Below are positions 26,401-38,210 of a DNA stretch of 64,000 bases, one piece after another (the stretch's first letter is position 1; each line of letters starts with the position of its first letter). This DNA comes from Euonymus europaeus (taxonomy: Eukaryota; Streptophyta; Magnoliopsida; Celastrales; Celastraceae). The stretch lies in the NCBI GenBank assembly GCA_963580455.1, contig OY756961.1, positions 18,333,001 to 18,397,000 on the forward strand. The letters run 5' to 3'. Made by a program: the position numbers and the translations under genes. Below the pieces are notes generated by a model. It did no database searches and was not told the DNA's origin. It worked only from the letters and a program-made list of their open reading frames with translations.

Positions 26401-26765
26401 TATGTAGTGACTCTTTATTTTTCTATTGATTTTTATTCTCAACTTATTACAACAAGTCACATATTTTGTTTGATAAAATTATATCAACAACACAAGAAAA
26501 TTAGGACTTAATAGATATTTAAATACTAAAGAGATAAATATTAAGCAATAACACCATACTTCAGTCTCTCTCTTGCCATTCAATCCAAGTTCTTCTAATA
26601 TCCTTGACCCGATGTATTATGTTTGAGAGAGAATATGTGATAGAGAATGTACATAATCTTATGTATTTTATTAAAATTATTATAACAATTTAATATTTGA
26701 ACAATGTTCTAATAAATTTAAATAATTCAAAAAGTTTACCGCGCGTAGCGCGGGTACTATACTAG
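23427..26765 (+). mobile_element. Helitron, 3.34 kb, non-autonomous
   Basis: The 5' end starts TC (TCTATTCTTATATATAAAA) directly after host A, and the 3' end is CTAG directly before host T, the A^T insertion rule of Helitrons, with no target duplication. A perfect GC hairpin, CCGCGC-GTA-GCGCGG (26739-26753), sits 8 bases before CTAG. The flanks rejoin into a unit of the surrounding ~150-bp tandem repeat. No Rep/helicase is seen, so it would depend on a partner element. Interior sequence at 24180-24600 and 25380-25680 has short frames that resemble nothing recognised; gene capture is possible but unproven. Confidence 0.9.
26739..26753 (+). terminator. Helitron 3' terminal hairpin
   Basis: A six-base-pair all-GC stem with a GTA loop, in strongly AT-rich surroundings, 8 bases before the CTAG end. 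In Helitrons this hairpin marks the end of rolling-circle transfer. Confidence 0.88.
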
Positions 26766-27410
26766 TTTAAGTAAAATAATGACGTGGCTGCATATCGTGA
26801 GTAAATTGTACCCCTTACTCATTTTATGCAACATACTTACTTTTTAAGTAAAAAAGAAAAAGAAAGTAAAAGTGGTTGTTACAACAATTATGCAAGTTAT
26901 TTACTTTTATGCAATAATTAAGTAAAACTATGACGTAGCTGCATATCATAAGTAAATTGTACCCTTACTCATTTTATGCAACTTACTTACTTTTTAAGTA
27001 AAAAAATAAAATAAAATAAGTAAAAGTTATTGTCACAACAATTATGCAAGTTAATTACTTTTATGCAACAATATAAGTAAAACGATGACATAACTGCATA
27101 TCGTAAGTAAATTGTACCCCTTGCTCTGGTGATTATAAATATTATGCGAATTTCTCAGTGTTCTACAACATTATGAGTAAAATGATGATGTCACTGCAGA
27201 TTGTAAGTAAATCATACGAACTTACTTATTTTATGGAGGTTACTCACTTTTTTGTAATAATGTGAGTAAAATAATGACGTCATTGAAGATCAAAAATAAA
27301 TGGTACGAAAATTATGTAAGTAACTTTGACGGCTACATAAATTATGCAAGTTATTTACTTTTCTACAAACTTGTATGTAATTTATAGACATTTAAGTAAT
27401 AATGGTCGCT

Positions 27411-30400
27411 TTCACTTTAAGTTTTATGTTTTATCCTTTTATTTTAATTTTATTTATTATTTATTTTAAAGTTTTACTTTTAACTTTTAATTTTTAAATT
27501 ATTTAACCTTTTATTTTTAAATTTTTTATTGTTTAATTTTTAATTAATTTTTTTTTATAAATATTCTTGTTGTGAAATGTGTACCTTTGGTTGTGGAATG
27601 TGTAATTTGGCTGTGAACTATATATTTGGGTTGTGAAATGTGTATATTCTTATCAAATGTAAATCTTTTAGTCATAAAATGTGTGTATTCTAATTGTAAT
27701 GTGTATATTTAGATAGTTGAATTAAATGCAATACAAAAATGGAATCATATATCATGTGAACCATTGGCTCCGAGTGATATTGGGCTTATTAAGCATGAGA
27801 TTGAATCTACAATATGTCTACGTAAGATTGATTCCTATGATAAAAGTATTCGAGTGATTTTCACATGTTTTAGTATTTCACTAAAGTTTTCGAGTAATAT
27901 ATAGTGTATTTTCGAGTTGTTTGTTTCATATATTCAAGTATTTTAAGTAAATTGTTCGAGTAATTTATTCTGTGTATTCGAGTATGCATTTACCTCATTT
28001 TTTTACAAATTTTTATGTAATCTGCAGACATTTATTTTTTAATTATTTTTAATTTATTTTCTATTTATTTAAATAGTATTTTTTGTACCATTTCAAAAAA
28101 AATTTATTTTAAAATTTTATTTTAAAAATAGTTTTAATTTTCATTTTTTAAAATTTCATTTTCAACTTTTTATTTTAATTTATTTTAATTTTATTTATCA
28201 TTTATTTTAATTTTAATTTTAATTTTTAGTTTTTACCTTTGAATTTTTAAATTATTTTACCTTTTATTTTTAAATTTTGTATTGCTTAACTTTTAATTAA
28301 TACTTTTTTTGGTAAATATTTTGGTTGTGAAATGTGTACCTTTGGTTGTGGAATGTGTATATTTGGCTGTGAACTATATAATTTGATTGTGAAATGTGTA
28401 TATTCTTGTCAAATATAAATATTTTATTCGCGAAATGTGTATATTCTAGTTGTGTAATGTGAATATTTAGGTGGTTTAAATGCATTTCCAAAATGAAATC
28501 ATACACCATGTGAGTCATTGACTCTGAGTAATACTGGGCTTATTAAGCATGTGAAATCCCGACCCAAAAATATTATGTTTGGTTAAATTTTAAATAATAA
28601 GTTATTGAAAAATGGGTTCGAAGAGATAACGGACCATTGGAAGTGTATAAGATCCTAAAGGATAGTTTTTAAACTAGGTTCAGTAAATCGGTCATAACTT
28701 TTAGCACAGATATCCGTTTGGGGTCCATAATATATCAAATCGAAGCTAAGACCGAGACGGAACTGAAAAATAAGGCCACACGTCTAGGCGGTGCGCCTAG
28801 GCGTGTACAAAGACCGCCCAGTCCAGTGGCAACCGAGATGGAAATGGTGCATGGGCGCCTAAGCGCACTCCGCCTAGGCGCACTTTCTGTGCACGCCCAG
28901 GATAGCGCCCAGAGCAGCGGGCTTGTGGAGGAATTCCTGACTTGGGCGCCTAGGCGCAACCCGAGGTTTAAAGAGGGTGTTACGTGACCAGAACTTAATC
29001 CTTCGTGGAAGTTTCGACTTTTAGAGAGAGAGAGAGAGAGAAATAGAGAGATAAAGAGAGATTCTTGAGAGATTTCAAGGATTGAAGCTTGGATTGAAGG
29101 ATAGAAGAAGATTAAAGAAGAGTTTGACAAAGTTGGAGGGATTTGAGGTAAGTTTCTAGTTTTCCATAAAACCTAGGGTTTTTGTAATTTCGAATGGAAT
29201 TTCGAATGGGTGTTTTAGAATGACTATAGAGGTTGATTTAAGTCTATATATGTTGATATATACTAGGTTGTTTGAAGATTTGGTGGATTGAAGGCTTGAA
29301 AGCTAGAACTTAGCATATTTGGGTTCTAGAGAGAGGTAATTTTCTCTTGAGTTGTTGGTTTGATTTATGTTGATTATGGTTATGGGGGATTAATTTGTGG
29401 GATTGGGTGATGAATTTTCTATATGGTAGGTTCGGAAACTCAAACCCTAGTATTTGGGAAAAACTTGTAGCTTGTGATAGCTTGGAATTGAGGTAGGGAT
29501 TCTTAACCCATTTTCTATCGTATTGTTTTTCTCTAAAGAGCGGTTGAAATTCTTCATCGGTCTTTATTATTTGTGTTCTTGCCTAAATTGTTCCTTAGGA
29601 AGAACGAACCTTCTTGTTGATTATTGATGAATTTGCATACCCTTTGAATGTTTAATCATCTATTGGACATGTTAAACCTCGTTCATGCATCATGTAGTTA
29701 TGTATATATATAGGATTGTTATATATACGAGCTTCTTTTGCATGAGATTATTGGACATGAATTATAGATGCATTGGGTCTATGAGTATGGACTCGTAATA
29801 TCCTTAGGTTATATTTTTGTGATGATGTTGGATACCGAATGGGCACATTGTTGCCGGAATCGGGATTTCCATTATGTAGGTGCACCTATAGTCGTTCCGG
29901 GGCAAAGTGCAAGGGTTCCGATGATTTTCCAGAATATTCGTTGCCTGGTGCCAGGCGCTGTAGGGTGTAGCCCGAGGTTATGCATTGTTGTGACATTTTA
30001 GGATGTCATGTTGCTGCATTGAGCTTGTTTCAATATTCAGCCCTTACGTTCTTTATGATTCATTTTATTTTCCCTACTGAGCTTCCTGGTCACCCTATTC
30101 CTTTTCTGTATCCTTCAAGTGAGACTGGTGCAGAGAACCAAGCTGCGGATCAGTAGGAGGCGGCGTGACATGGAAGGCCACCCTAGGAGCACTAGGATTT
30201 GTATTCGATTGTTTGAGAACCTTGGTTATGAATTAAGTACATATAGTACTTTAATTGGTTGACTATTATGTTGCTTAAATACCTTTTCGGTATGTTGGAT
30301 GGATGGTTGGGAGGTATGCCGTGTGATCGGGACTCCTGTACCTGGATAGTGGACCTTGGGTCCGGATTGATAGACTTTGATAGTCTTTGATGATATTATT

Positions 30401-31350
30401 GATATGAATATGTTTTGCTTATTGATTGCATGTGATTAGGAGGCCTGAGGCCCTGCCTAGTGTGTGAATGTGGATAGATGGCCAGAGGCCCTGTTAGGCT
30501 GTGGAACTTCTCTATTATTATTGATTATCTTACACGTGCTAAGTGAGATGTGACTCCAGGTTGGCACCCTTCGATATACGGGGAGGTGCTGTCGGATTTC
30601 TGTTAGAATTCGGGGTTAGGTTGGCGTGTGGTGAGGTCCTTAGTGACGAGGCACAAGCCTAAAGTGGCGCTCCCGGCTCAGTGCGTGAATTCCGGGTCAG
30701 GGCGTCACAAAGCATGAGATTAAATCTACAATACGTCTACGTAAGATTGATTCCTATGATATAAGTATTCGAGTGATTTCCGCATATTTGAATATCTCAC
30801 TAAAGAGTTCGAGTAATATATAGTGTACTTTCGAGTTATTTTTTCATATATTCGAGTATGTTAGATAAATTTTCCGAGTTATTGAATAAATTGTTCGAGT
30901 TATTTAGTTTGTGTATTCGAGTTTGCAATTACCTCACTTTTTTGCAAACTTTTATGTAATCGGCAAACATTTATTTTTTAAAATATTTTAAACAGAATTT
31001 CTTTTTGTGCTATTTAAAAAATACTTTTTTACTTTTTAAACTATTTTATTTTTCATTTTTTAAAATTTTATTTTTAACTTTTACGTTTTTTAATTTTAAT
31101 TTATTATTTATTTTAACTTTTTACCTTTTTAATTTTAATTTTAATTATTTTAACTTTTAGTTTTAATTTTTAATTTTTAAATTGTTTTTAATTTTATTTT
31201 TAAATTTGTATTGATTAACTTTTAATTAATATTTTTTGTTCAATATTCTGGTTGTGAAATGTGTACCTTTGGTTGTGGAATGTATAATTTGGTTGTCAAC
31301 TGTATATTTTAGTTGTCAAATTTGTATATTGTTGTCAATAGTGGTTACTT
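27411..31350. repeat. ~757-bp tandem triplication interrupted by a solo LTR
   Basis: The anchor GTACCTTTGGTTGTGGAATG occurs at 27581, 28336 and 31263. Removing the 2160-bp LTR plus one target copy from the last interval leaves spacings of 755 and 762 bases. Other shared parts are the GGCTTATTAAGCATGAGATT...CTACGTAAGATTGATTCCTATGAT block, the TTCGAGTA-rich block and the long T/A-rich tract (TTTTAATTTTA-like). The sequence is non-coding. Confidence 0.82.
28550..30709 (-). mobile_element. Solo LTR, Ty3/gypsy Tekay/Del-like (copy S2), TSD AAGCA
   Basis: The 2160-bp unit starts TGTGAAATCCCGACCC and ends GGGTCAGGGCGTCACA, flanked by AAGCA on both sides (28545-28549 and 30710-30714). It is in reverse orientation to the homologous copy at 36640. 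No gag or pol lies between the ends. The intact target site is still present in the neighbouring tandem copy (27781 onward, TTATTAAGCATGAGATT). A cluster of GC-rich palindromes lies at 28785-28960, a (GA)n run at about 29025-29042, and an ORF at 29768-30001 that is probably chance. Confidence 0.92.
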
Positions 31351-31875
31351 CATGAAGTTATGCCATTAATAAAAGTTAGAAGTAATAGGATAATTGACTT
31401 ACTTGACATGCATTTGATGAAGTAGAAAATGGTGTAACAATGGCTTCAGTAGTCTTATTTCTATGGCTTATCTCAATCTACAATACAAACACTAATGTTG
31501 AAATACTGTATATTTCTGGCCACCGTTTTTCTTAATTTTTTTGAAAAGTATTAGGCACCCTTTGTGCATCCTAAAACTTCACAAGAGGATATGCTTCTTC
31601 ATTTTTGCCAACAATAGGACTTGAAGGAGAGATACACTCAAGATAAAAAAAACTGCAACAAAATATATGTTGGTCATCAAACATATATAAATTTTTTGAA
31701 ATAAACTTTATACAGAGGTATCACATATTGGGGGTTACCATTAGAAAAAGCAAGTATTCATTCAAGGACTTTGAGCTCCAGTCCCTAAACCTCATAACAG
31801 CCTCTTTAATTCCTTGTATTAAAAACTACGCCAAGTTCATTTCATGAAGGCAACCAATGAATGACAAAAGCTCGA
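31351..31875. other. AT-rich stretch, nothing recognised
   Basis: No coding or repeat signature beyond general AT-richness. Confidence 0.4.
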
Positions 31876-31993
31876 TCATATAAGAACTAACGAGTAGACC
31901 TGAATTTGGACAAAGTAAGGTGCAAATTGCATAGAAGAGGAAATGATACTTGAATTGTTCTCTAAGTGTTGGATTTTTAACCAATATTTTCTC

Positions 31994-32290
31994 CTAGTAT
32001 GCAACATTGATAACTTCTTTCTCAGGTAAATCAAACCTCTTTCGCATTTTTGTAGAATCATATTTTGTAGGCTCAATTGGTATAGGTCTTCCAGTAGTAG
32101 GTAATCCTAGTATTGTAGCAACATCCGTTGGAGTGATGGTAAGAATAAGCCCATTCACATGTTCCGTGTTGTTGGTCGTGTCAAATCTTTTAAATAGATC
32201 AACCAAAAAATCTCTTCATATCAATACTTTGTTTACCAATGGATAGTCCTTGAAAGCCCATCTCGTTGACACAATCCACCAATTCTTGTC
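31994..32290 (-). pseudogene. N-terminal domain relic of an Ulp1/PMD-associated transposon protein
   Basis: The frame 32206-31994 reads LVDLFKRFDTTNNTEHVNG, then LTITPTDVATILGLPTTGRP. The phrase 'F.. .T..f.l.g..l.lTp.DV..iLGLP..G.p' is typical of the N-terminal domain found in plant transposon proteins that carry plant-mobile-domain or Ulp1 modules. Upstream in the same strand a second frame (MGFQGLSIGKQSIDMKRF) continues the similarity after a frameshift near 32215. It lies opposite in strand to the DUF1985/Ulp1 relic downstream. It encodes only a fragment, probably inactive. Confidence 0.55.
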
Positions 32291-32649
32291 GTACACGGAT
32301 GACACTCAAATATTTAGTAAACCGTTAAGGTGAGCACCTAGTTAAAACTACTACTTGTAGTACTATAGCAAAATTCTAAAATTTCACAACATTATTGCCA
32401 AATTTCATAATTTGTTACCTTCTTTTGATGCTTCGTTTGTTGACTTTCACTTGACACCTCATCGACGCCGGAATCTATCTTGTATTTTCGCTTCTTTTCT
32501 TCATATAAGTAATGTCATTCTTTAGCTAACTCTTTATTCATCTATGATTTCCAACATAATCATGAGTAATGATTACATGATTAAATTATTACACATTATT
32601 GAAATTAAGATAATGAGAAGAAAGTACATCTAAACAAACATGAGAGAAA
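32291..32649. other. Spacer, no gene seen
   Basis: AT-rich DNA between the domain relic and the GGGTTA-rich tandem repeat. Confidence 0.4.
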
Positions 32650-34115
32650 CTTGTTCACAACAAATATCTTTCCTATTCACAACAAAATCATACCCTGGAT
32701 TGGAACCCTTAAAATTGAATTGTGTGTTCGAGTAGAATAAAATAAGTTTTTCGAGTATAATAAATTATTTTTTCAAGCAATACAAAAAATCTAGTCGAGT
32801 AAATAGAATGCACCTTTGTTTTTACCTTCCAAAGTTAGGGTTAGGGTAATGACCTTTGATTAGGGTAGGGTTATCTCCTAGGGTTAATGAATTGTTATTG
32901 TTAACGTCTTGGTTTATTGTTGTAAAAACATTTTAGGGTTCAAGGTTAGGGTTAGGTTATGGGTACAATAAAGGTTAGGGTTAGGAAAATGTGTTAGGGT
33001 TAGGTTTGTATTCTCTCGTGCATCATTTAGTACTTGCCAAAGATGATCAGGGCGACATGCAGGAAGTCTTGCAGACATTATGTGATCGAGCAAATTAAAA
33101 ATTGTTGTTCGTGTAAATAGATTACCTGCTCGAGTGTATAAACTGTGTGCACCATTAAAGTAAAACTACATGTTCGAGTAAAAGAAATTAAAAGAAACTA
33201 GAACTAAACTTAAATAGGAGAACCTTGTTCACAACAAATATCTTCCCTATTCACAGCAAAATCATACCCTGGATTGGAACCCTTAAAATTGAATTTTGTA
33301 TTCGATTCCAATAAAATAAGTTGTTTGAGTATAATAAATTATTTTTTTCGAGCAAAACGAAAAATCTATTCAAGTAAATATAATGACCTTTGTTGTTACC
33401 TTCCATAGTTACGGTTAGGGTAACAATCTTGGTTAGAGTAAGGTCATCTCTTAGGGTTAAGGAATGGTTATGGTTACGGTCTTGGTTTAGTGTTTTGAAA
33501 ACATTTTAGGGTTCTAGGTTAGATTAGGCTTATGGTTGGTTATGGGTACAATAAAGGCTAGGGTTATGAAAATGTGTTAGGGTTAGTTTGGTATTCTCTT
33601 GTGTATCTTTCAGTCCTTGCTAAAGATGAACAGGGCAACATGCAGGAAGTCTTGCACTCATTATGTGTTCGAGCCCGTAAATAGATTACCTGCCAAATCA
33701 TATAAACTTGTGCACCATTAAAGTAAAACTACTTGTTCGAGTAAAACAAATTAAAAGAAAATAGATCTAAACAAAATGAGAGAACCTTGTTCACAACAAA
33801 TATCTTCCCTATTCACAACAAAATCATACCCTATATTGGAACCCTTAAAATTGAATTGTGTGTTAAAGTATAATAAAATAACTTGTTTGAGTATAATAAA
33901 TTATTTTATCAAGCAAAATGAAAATATAGTCAAGTAAATATAATACACCTTTGTTGCTCCCTTCCAAAGTTAGGGTTGGGGTAACGATCATGGTTATGGT
34001 AGGTTTATCTCTTAGGGTTAAGGGATGGTTATAGGTTACGGTTAAGTTAAAGGTATGGTTATGTGTATAGTAAAGGTTAGGGTTATGAAAATGAGTTTGG
34101 GTTAGGGTTATCATT
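32650..34115. repeat. ~570-bp tandem repeat rich in GGGTTA-like motifs
   Basis: Three head-to-tail units begin with CTTGTTCACAACAAATATCTT at 32650, 33224 and 33786 (periods 574 and 562; the last is partial). Each holds GTTAGGGTTAGGG-like runs, TTATGGGTACAATAAAGG, and several TTCGAGTA-type words; the first two also share CAGGAAGTCTTGCA. The runs are degenerate and match neither the plant telomere unit (TTTAGGG) in register nor a continuous array, so this is not a telomere. No gene is seen. Confidence 0.82.
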
Positions 34116-34924
34116 CGAGTACATTGAATACACTTGTTCGATATAAAATAAAATAATAATATTTATCTTGCAAATAATTTCTATATATTAAAGAAATAAA
34201 TAGTAGATAAAAATGTAAATATGATTTTTTGACCTTTTAATTTTGTAAACATATTAGGGTTTGAGTTTACCCTAACCCTAATTTTTTTCCAGCTCACCCA
34301 AAATGCCCTCATTAAATAGTAAACATTTGGATTGTTTACCCCAATCATAATATTTTTTCCCGCTTAACCAAAATGCCTTCACAACACATATGCTTGAAGA
34401 TGAAGGAACTCTAACTCTAACACGCAGATGCCCGAGGGTTGCTCGCGTATTATGATTTAGAGCTTTTCAAATTCCATAACCTTTACTAACCTCTAGGAAA
34501 AATAACTCATTGCACTCTCCATCATGCTCGCCTGAAGGAAACCATTCGTATCTATCTTCCTCGTTCGAAAGAGACCGTTCAAAAACTTCTTTCCTAATCA
34601 GGTAACTTCTATTGATAATCGCTTGGAATACTCTCCAACATCATTTTAAAATCTATTCTTGTTGGGTTTCTCATATATGAGCATTATATAATATGTTTCA
34701 TAACCTGTTCTTGTTTTTGTAGAGTCTGTGAAACCTGTGTTAGTTCGAGCATATTTTAAATGTATGTTCAAGTTTTTTTTTTATGTTTTTTGTTTGGGTA
34801 TTTTATTTTTTTGTTCGAGAATGAATTGAGTTTTCCAATTACTTTCTACAGAATGTAGGATGTAATTAGCGAGAAATATTGTTTTTCTTGCGAGGATAAC
34901 AATATTTTCCTCAATTTGTCATAT
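34116..34924. other. AT-rich spacer, no gene seen
   Basis: Contains isolated CCCTAACCCTAA-like pieces (34269-34281) in inverse orientation to the preceding repeat, but no coding signature. Confidence 0.4.
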
Positions 34925-36639
34925 TATACATTCAATTAAGGAGAAGTTGAGCAAGGAGCAACTGAAGAGTGTTAGGAGTTCATGCTTTGGCATGTTGTTA
35001 GATATTAATGAAATAAGCTACTCTAGACAGCTGGTCCATCAGCTACTTTGAAGACAAGTTGTTGTCCCTCGTGCTGAATTTGGTAGGAGATTGAGCTTCA
35101 ACATCACTAGTAAGATGGCCACATTCTTCATTGAAGATTTTGGTTTAATTATTGGATTTTTATGCAAATCAGAGGTTCCCTCTGCATCTTCTTTGGTGAA
35201 CACTAATGAGCATAGGCTTAGGTCCTTATATTTTAAAGAAAAAGAGGGCAAGGGAAAGGGAAGGGGCAAGAAAATTGGTCTAAGTAGGGGTGAGTTGGAG
35301 GAAGCATTTCTCAACTGTGATCATTTTGATGATACACGAAAACTCGTATTGGTATATTTTGTGGAGTCAGTTCTAATGCCTAGGGAGAGATGAAACTCTA
35401 TAAATTTTCAGTGGCTATAGTTAGTAGATAACTTTGACGCTTTCAACAACTTCTCCTGGGGAAAATGTTTTATATTTTGTTATACACATTGTTAGTTTGT
35501 ATTTGGTATCACTTTCAAAACAATAACATTGTTATTTGTGCAGATTTGGGCTTATGAAGTTATTCCCTTACTGGCTCAGAAAAACGCATCCAAATGTGAG
35601 AACCAAAAACAACCTTGAATACTAATCTGGAGCTCTGAATCCATTCCTGAAATGGATGAACTAGTAGCACATATTATTTTTGCAAAAAAGAGGTGACTGT
35701 TTTCAGCACTTTATTTCATATGCTCTAGTATATACATTGTGTTTTCAAGTAGTTTAATTGTCTCATGAACTTTGTGTTGTTCGAGTATTTTAATTTTCTA
35801 TTGTTCGAGTATATATATTGTGTTGCTCGAGTATTTTAGGTGATGTACTAGTTGATTAATATATATCTCGTCTCTAATTAGATTGAAGTGCATGAGTGTA
35901 TTGTTGCCACTAATTTAGAGAAGGAGCAGGAGTATTTTAAGTCCATGGATGACTTGTTCAGAGCTGAGCGGAGAATAAAAAATATATATGATCCAAAAAA
36001 AAGGGAGGAAAAGAGAAGAAGAGGCTAAAGTAAAGTTGCACGAAAGAATAAGGAAAATGAGCTATTGAGAAAATGAGGGTAGTAGGATGAAAGAAGAAGT
36101 TGTAGTAAGAATAAATTACAGAAGAAAGAAAAGAAGGGAAAAAATGTGGAGGAAAGTAGCAGGGAAAAACATGAAGGAACTTATCATCATTTTTCTGCAT
36201 TACCACTAAACCGTTTACCAATCACATCGATAAATCATATTGTTGCGTTAAAATTATTATCATATTGATTGATGACATTGACAGTATACTAAAACATTAT
36301 TTTTATACATACGCATAAAGAAGTATTAATGAAGAAGCTATGTGGTGATATATAACAAATGTTGACAGAGGTGAAGAATATGATTAATTGCTTACCTCCA
36401 TATGAAATGAATTTTTTTGATCCAAATACCTTGGGTGGTGATGATCAAAATGATAATGAAGATTTATCTGAGAGTAGGGTACAATGTTTTCATAAGGATT
36501 TGGTTGATAATAATGTAGAGGATGCTAAGAATAAGGGTGGTGTTGCGTTGATAAGAATGATGACGATTTGGATAAAATTAATGCTGAGATTGTTGACCAA
36601 GAAGGTGGTGATGATCAGGATATTGAATTAGTTGAGAAT

Positions 36640-38124
36640 TGTGACGCCCCGTCCCGAAATTCATGCACTGTGTTGGGATCGCCACATTAGACGTGTACCC
36701 CGTCACTAAGGACCTCACCACACGTCATCCTTACCCTGGATTCTAACAAAAATCCGGCAGCACCTCCCCGTATATCGGAGGGTGCCAACCTAGAGTCACA
36801 TATCATTTTACACTTGAAAGATAACCAATAATATTCAGAAAAATTTCCCAGCCTAACAGGGCCTCTGACCATCTATCCACATTCACACACTAGGCAGGGC
36901 CTCAGGCCTCCTAATCACATGAAATTAATACGCGGAGCATAATCAAATCAATAACATCATCAAATACTATCAAGTCTATTAATCCGGTACCCAACATCAC
37001 ACAAAAATAGAACCTAAGGGTGCCACGAGTCCATACTTGTAGACCTGATGATCTATAACACATATCCAATAATGTCATGCAAAAGAAATTTATATATATA
37101 ACAACCCTATAATGAAAGAGATCGTTCTTCCTAAGGAACAATTTAGGCAAGAATACAAAGATGTCGACCAATGAAGAAATACAAACGCTCTTTAGAGGAC
37201 AACAATGCGATAGAAAAAATGGGGTAAGAATCCCTACCTCGTTTGGAGAAATTTCCCAAAATCAATGAAAACTCAACTCTAGGGTTCCGATTTTTCCACA
37301 CCTAACCTTATGAAAAATCGAACCCTCTCACACATCAATATATGATCATTCATTCATAACAACATGATAAAAATCACAAATTTTGAATTACTCACCTTCT
37401 CTCTCTAGAAATCCTCCTTTAAGCATTGAATCTTAGCCTAACCAAGGCTTAACTCCAAAATCACAAACAAACCTATATATACATCCATAATCGAGTCTAA
37501 ATTAACATATCTAAGCCATATAATAAAACCCTAAAGGAATCCAACCAAATCTACAAAACCCTAGAATTTACAAAACTAAGAAAACTTACCAAAATCCTTC
37601 AAACCAAACTTGAATCTTCAATGTTCCACTCCAATGATCTTATATCTTCAAAACCAAGCTAAATCCTTGCTAGAAACTCTTTCTCTCTCTAGATTCGTCG
37701 CTCTCTCTCTCACTAAAAATTGAGACTTCCACGAAAAATACTAGTTCTGGCTGTGTACCAAGTTTTAAAACCTTGGGTTGCGCGTAGGCGCTCTAGCCTT
37801 AACAAATTTCCTGAGCCCGCTGCCTTAGGCGCTATCTTGGGCGTGTAGAGAATTTCTCGCCCAGGCGGGGTGCACCAACTTCTTTTTGTTGCCCATTGGA
37901 CTGGGCGTCGCGCCTAGGCGCCCATGAGGTGCGCCCAATCCAATTTTAAACACTCTGGTGTGTCTCCCTGTTAGCAACCCGCTGGACTGGCAGCAGCGCC
38001 TAAGCTCCCATTAGGTGCGCCCAGTATAGTTTTAAACCTCTGGTTACACTTCTCAACACCCAAAATTCACATATTCCTAACTACCAATCAATCTTAAATT
38101 TCATATTTGGGGTAGGTCATCACA
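36640..38124 (+). mobile_element. Solo LTR, Ty3/gypsy Tekay/Del-like (copy S3), TSD AGAAT
   Basis: The 1485-bp unit starts TGTGACGCCCCGTCCC and ends GGTAGGTCATCACA, flanked by AGAAT at 36635-36639 and 38125-38129. It is homologous, in reverse orientation, to the copy at 28550, shorter by internal deletions. It splits the linker of the DUF1985-Ulp1 gene. GC-rich GCGCCTAGGCGC-type palindromes lie at about 37780-37925. Confidence 0.93.
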
Positions 38125-38210
38125 AGAATAATGCACAGATGGTAGTGGTTGAAAAAAAAGGTTGGTGATGACCTTGTTGATGAGTTGGCTGAAAAACGCT
38201 TATGGTAGAG

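Larger units (their letters stand above)
23205..27410. repeat. ~150-bp tandem repeat (minisatellite), split by a Helitron
   Basis: Units contain TTACTTACTTTTTAAGTAA, a pause, GCAAGTTATTTACTTTTATGCAA.AAT, AAGTAAAATGATG.CGTGGCTGCATATCGTAAGTAAATTGTAC and CCTTACTCATTTTATGCAA. About two units lie at 23205-23426 and four to five at 26766-27410, the later ones more diverged. The array is interrupted at 23427-26765 by a Helitron. Confidence 0.8.

Noticed and set aside
23205..27410. CRISPR-like array
   Set aside because: Units are contiguous, diverged and much longer than CRISPR repeats; this is plant nuclear DNA.
28718..30001. Frames inside the solo LTR at 28550
   Set aside because: They lie within a non-coding LTR, explained by its locally GC-rich palindromes.
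32650..34115. True telomere array
   Set aside because: The motif is degenerate, not contiguous, and embedded in a 570-bp unit.
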